From NCBI GenBank assembly GCA_017961345.1, contig JAGCXP010000064.1, positions 1-45,104 on the forward strand: DNA of 45,104 nucleotides. Direction: 5' to 3'. Numbering within the stretch: position 1 is the stretch's first letter; every line of letters begins with the position of its first letter. Made by a program: the position numbers and the translations under genes. Positions 44,426 through 45,104 of the stretch are shown in pieces. The notes under the pieces are model-generated. The model searched no databases and was not told the DNA's origin. It saw nothing but the letters and a program-made list of their open reading frames with translations. The stretch comes from Bacteroidales bacterium (GTDB lineage: Bacteria > Bacteroidota > Bacteroidia > Bacteroidales > UBA932).

Positions 44426-45104
44426 ATGGCAACAAAGAAACAAATGACGTCGGCGGCCTCGGGAGAGGTGTATGCCGACAATCGGAAACTCAGCGATGAG
44501 GAAAAAGAGCGGTATCGGAAGCTGTATCTGTCTACGTGCTACGAAATCAGCCATCTTCCCAACGAGATTGACCGCTTCCTCGGGCACGAGAAGGATGTGA
44601 CAATGGATGTTCTCTGTAAGGCTGCATCGGGACGGGAGTTTATCGTGGAGATTCAAAGGCGGAAACGCTTATCTTTCAATAACCGTATCGTATATTACGG
44701 GGCGTCGATGATACATGCACAGCTATCCCGGGGGAAGGATTATGCACAGATGTGTCCGGTGTATGTCATCTGTTTTCTGGACTATATCACCGAACATACG
44801 GAAGACCGTTTGTTGTACAGATATTCTCTTCTGGAGGAGAGTACGGGAGAGCGTTACGGAGACCAACTGACCCTCTGTGTCTGCGAACTTCCCCGACTAA
44901 AGAAGCAGACGATGGAGGGGATGGATAATTTGGAAGTGTGGTTGCATCTGTTCAACAAAATGTTTACCTTTGCAAAGGAACCGGAGAGTCTCCCGGAGCG
45001 CTTCGCGCCCGTGCTGGATGCCGCGAAGATGCTGGGACTCCGGAAGCCGGAACAAAACCAATATTTGCAGGCTATGATTTCACAACGGGAACGCGAAGAC
45101 ATCG
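44426..45104 (+). CDS. Rpn-family (PDDEXK_2) nuclease/putative transposase, N-terminal part
   Basis: 226 residues visible; the frame is open to the window edge. The PD-(D/E)XK-type core shows Asp61 (TMDVLCK) and Glu75-x-Gln77 (GREFIVEIQRRK), then FNNRIVYYGASMIHAQLSRG and VYVICFLDY, as in Rpn nucleases linked to recombination. The C-terminal helical region has begun (LHLFNKMFTF). The usual opening segment of the family (a KxIFG-type helix) is absent; residues 1-45 are instead a charged stretch (KLSDEEKERYRKLYLS). This may be a divergent N-terminus or a shortened gene. It is a relative of the gene cut off at the left edge. Confidence 0.8.
   Translation, partial: MATKKQMTSAASGEVYADNRKLSDEEKERYRKLYLSTCYEISHLPNEIDRFLGHEKDVTMDVLCKAASGREFIVEIQRRKRLSFNNRIVYYGASMIHAQLSRGKDYAQMCPVYVICFLDYITEHTEDRLLYRYSLLEESTGERYGDQLTLCVCELPRLKKQTMEGMDNLEVWLHLFNKMFTFAKEPESLPERFAPVLDAAKMLGLRKPEQNQYLQAMISQREREDI

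Overview
The window looks like a chromosomal segment from a member of the Bacteroidota, most likely the order Bacteroidales. The signs are: Bacteroidota-type promoters (TTTG/TTG, about 20 nt, TAnnTTTG); the rpmB-rpmG-DUF4295 cluster; a DUF3127 protein; BACON-type lipoproteins; a methionyl-tRNA synthetase with KISTS in place of KMSKS; and a MurA with Asp at the usual Cys position. The dense lipoproteins and repeat-rich flanks suggest a gut-type uncultured lineage, but that is inference.

Layout. Positions 1-4530 are an accessory, comparatively AT-rich flank: the tail of an Rpn-family nuclease gene, a large modular surface lipoprotein with two BACON-like modules, four Big_2 Ig-like repeats and a FISUMP-like C-terminus, then a small helix-turn-helix-like protein and a PD-(D/E)XK-like protein. 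Positions 4548-38906 are a GC-richer core. On the + strand it holds thrS-infC-rpmI-rplT-lepB, then rpmB-rpmG-DUF4295, a membrane-anchored PHP-like protein and an EptA-like phosphoethanolamine transferase. A long minus-strand run follows in transcription order: exbB, exbD, a TonB-like gene, rluB, era, the topoisomerase IV/gyrase A-type gene and aroK. Next come a SpoU-type RNA methylase (+), a minus-strand group (FKBP, DUF3127, GDPD lipoprotein), and a + strand run recQ-dnaG-metG-murB-murA plus a large exported MG2/plug-like protein. A minus-strand SGNH hydrolase-dusB pair, tRNA-Arg(TCT) and a minus-strand lipoprotein close the core.

Positions 38907-45104 are a second accessory flank. It holds a strongly promoted, terminator-ended structured RNA of about 260 nt with no convincing ORF, a small lipoprotein, a beta-barrel-like protein, a second BACON/FISUMP lipoprotein that is a clear paralogue of the first, two AT-rich accessory genes (a DUF6530-like protein and a P-loop protein), a structured repeat element, and the start of another Rpn-family gene that runs off the window.

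Functionally the core covers translation (thrS, infC, L35, L20, L28, L33, metG, era, rluB, dusB, tRNA-Arg), replication and repair (recQ, dnaG, topoisomerase), and envelope biogenesis (murA, murB, lepB, ExbBD/TonB, EptA-like, GT2). The features most worth a second look are an AUC start for infC with an ideal Shine-Dalgarno, a hairpin that encodes both stop codons and matching C-termini of two convergent genes, the unassigned structured RNA, three GTGA-capped mini-hairpins, and two accessory cassettes that each follow a BACON/FISUMP paralogue and a shared short sequence element.
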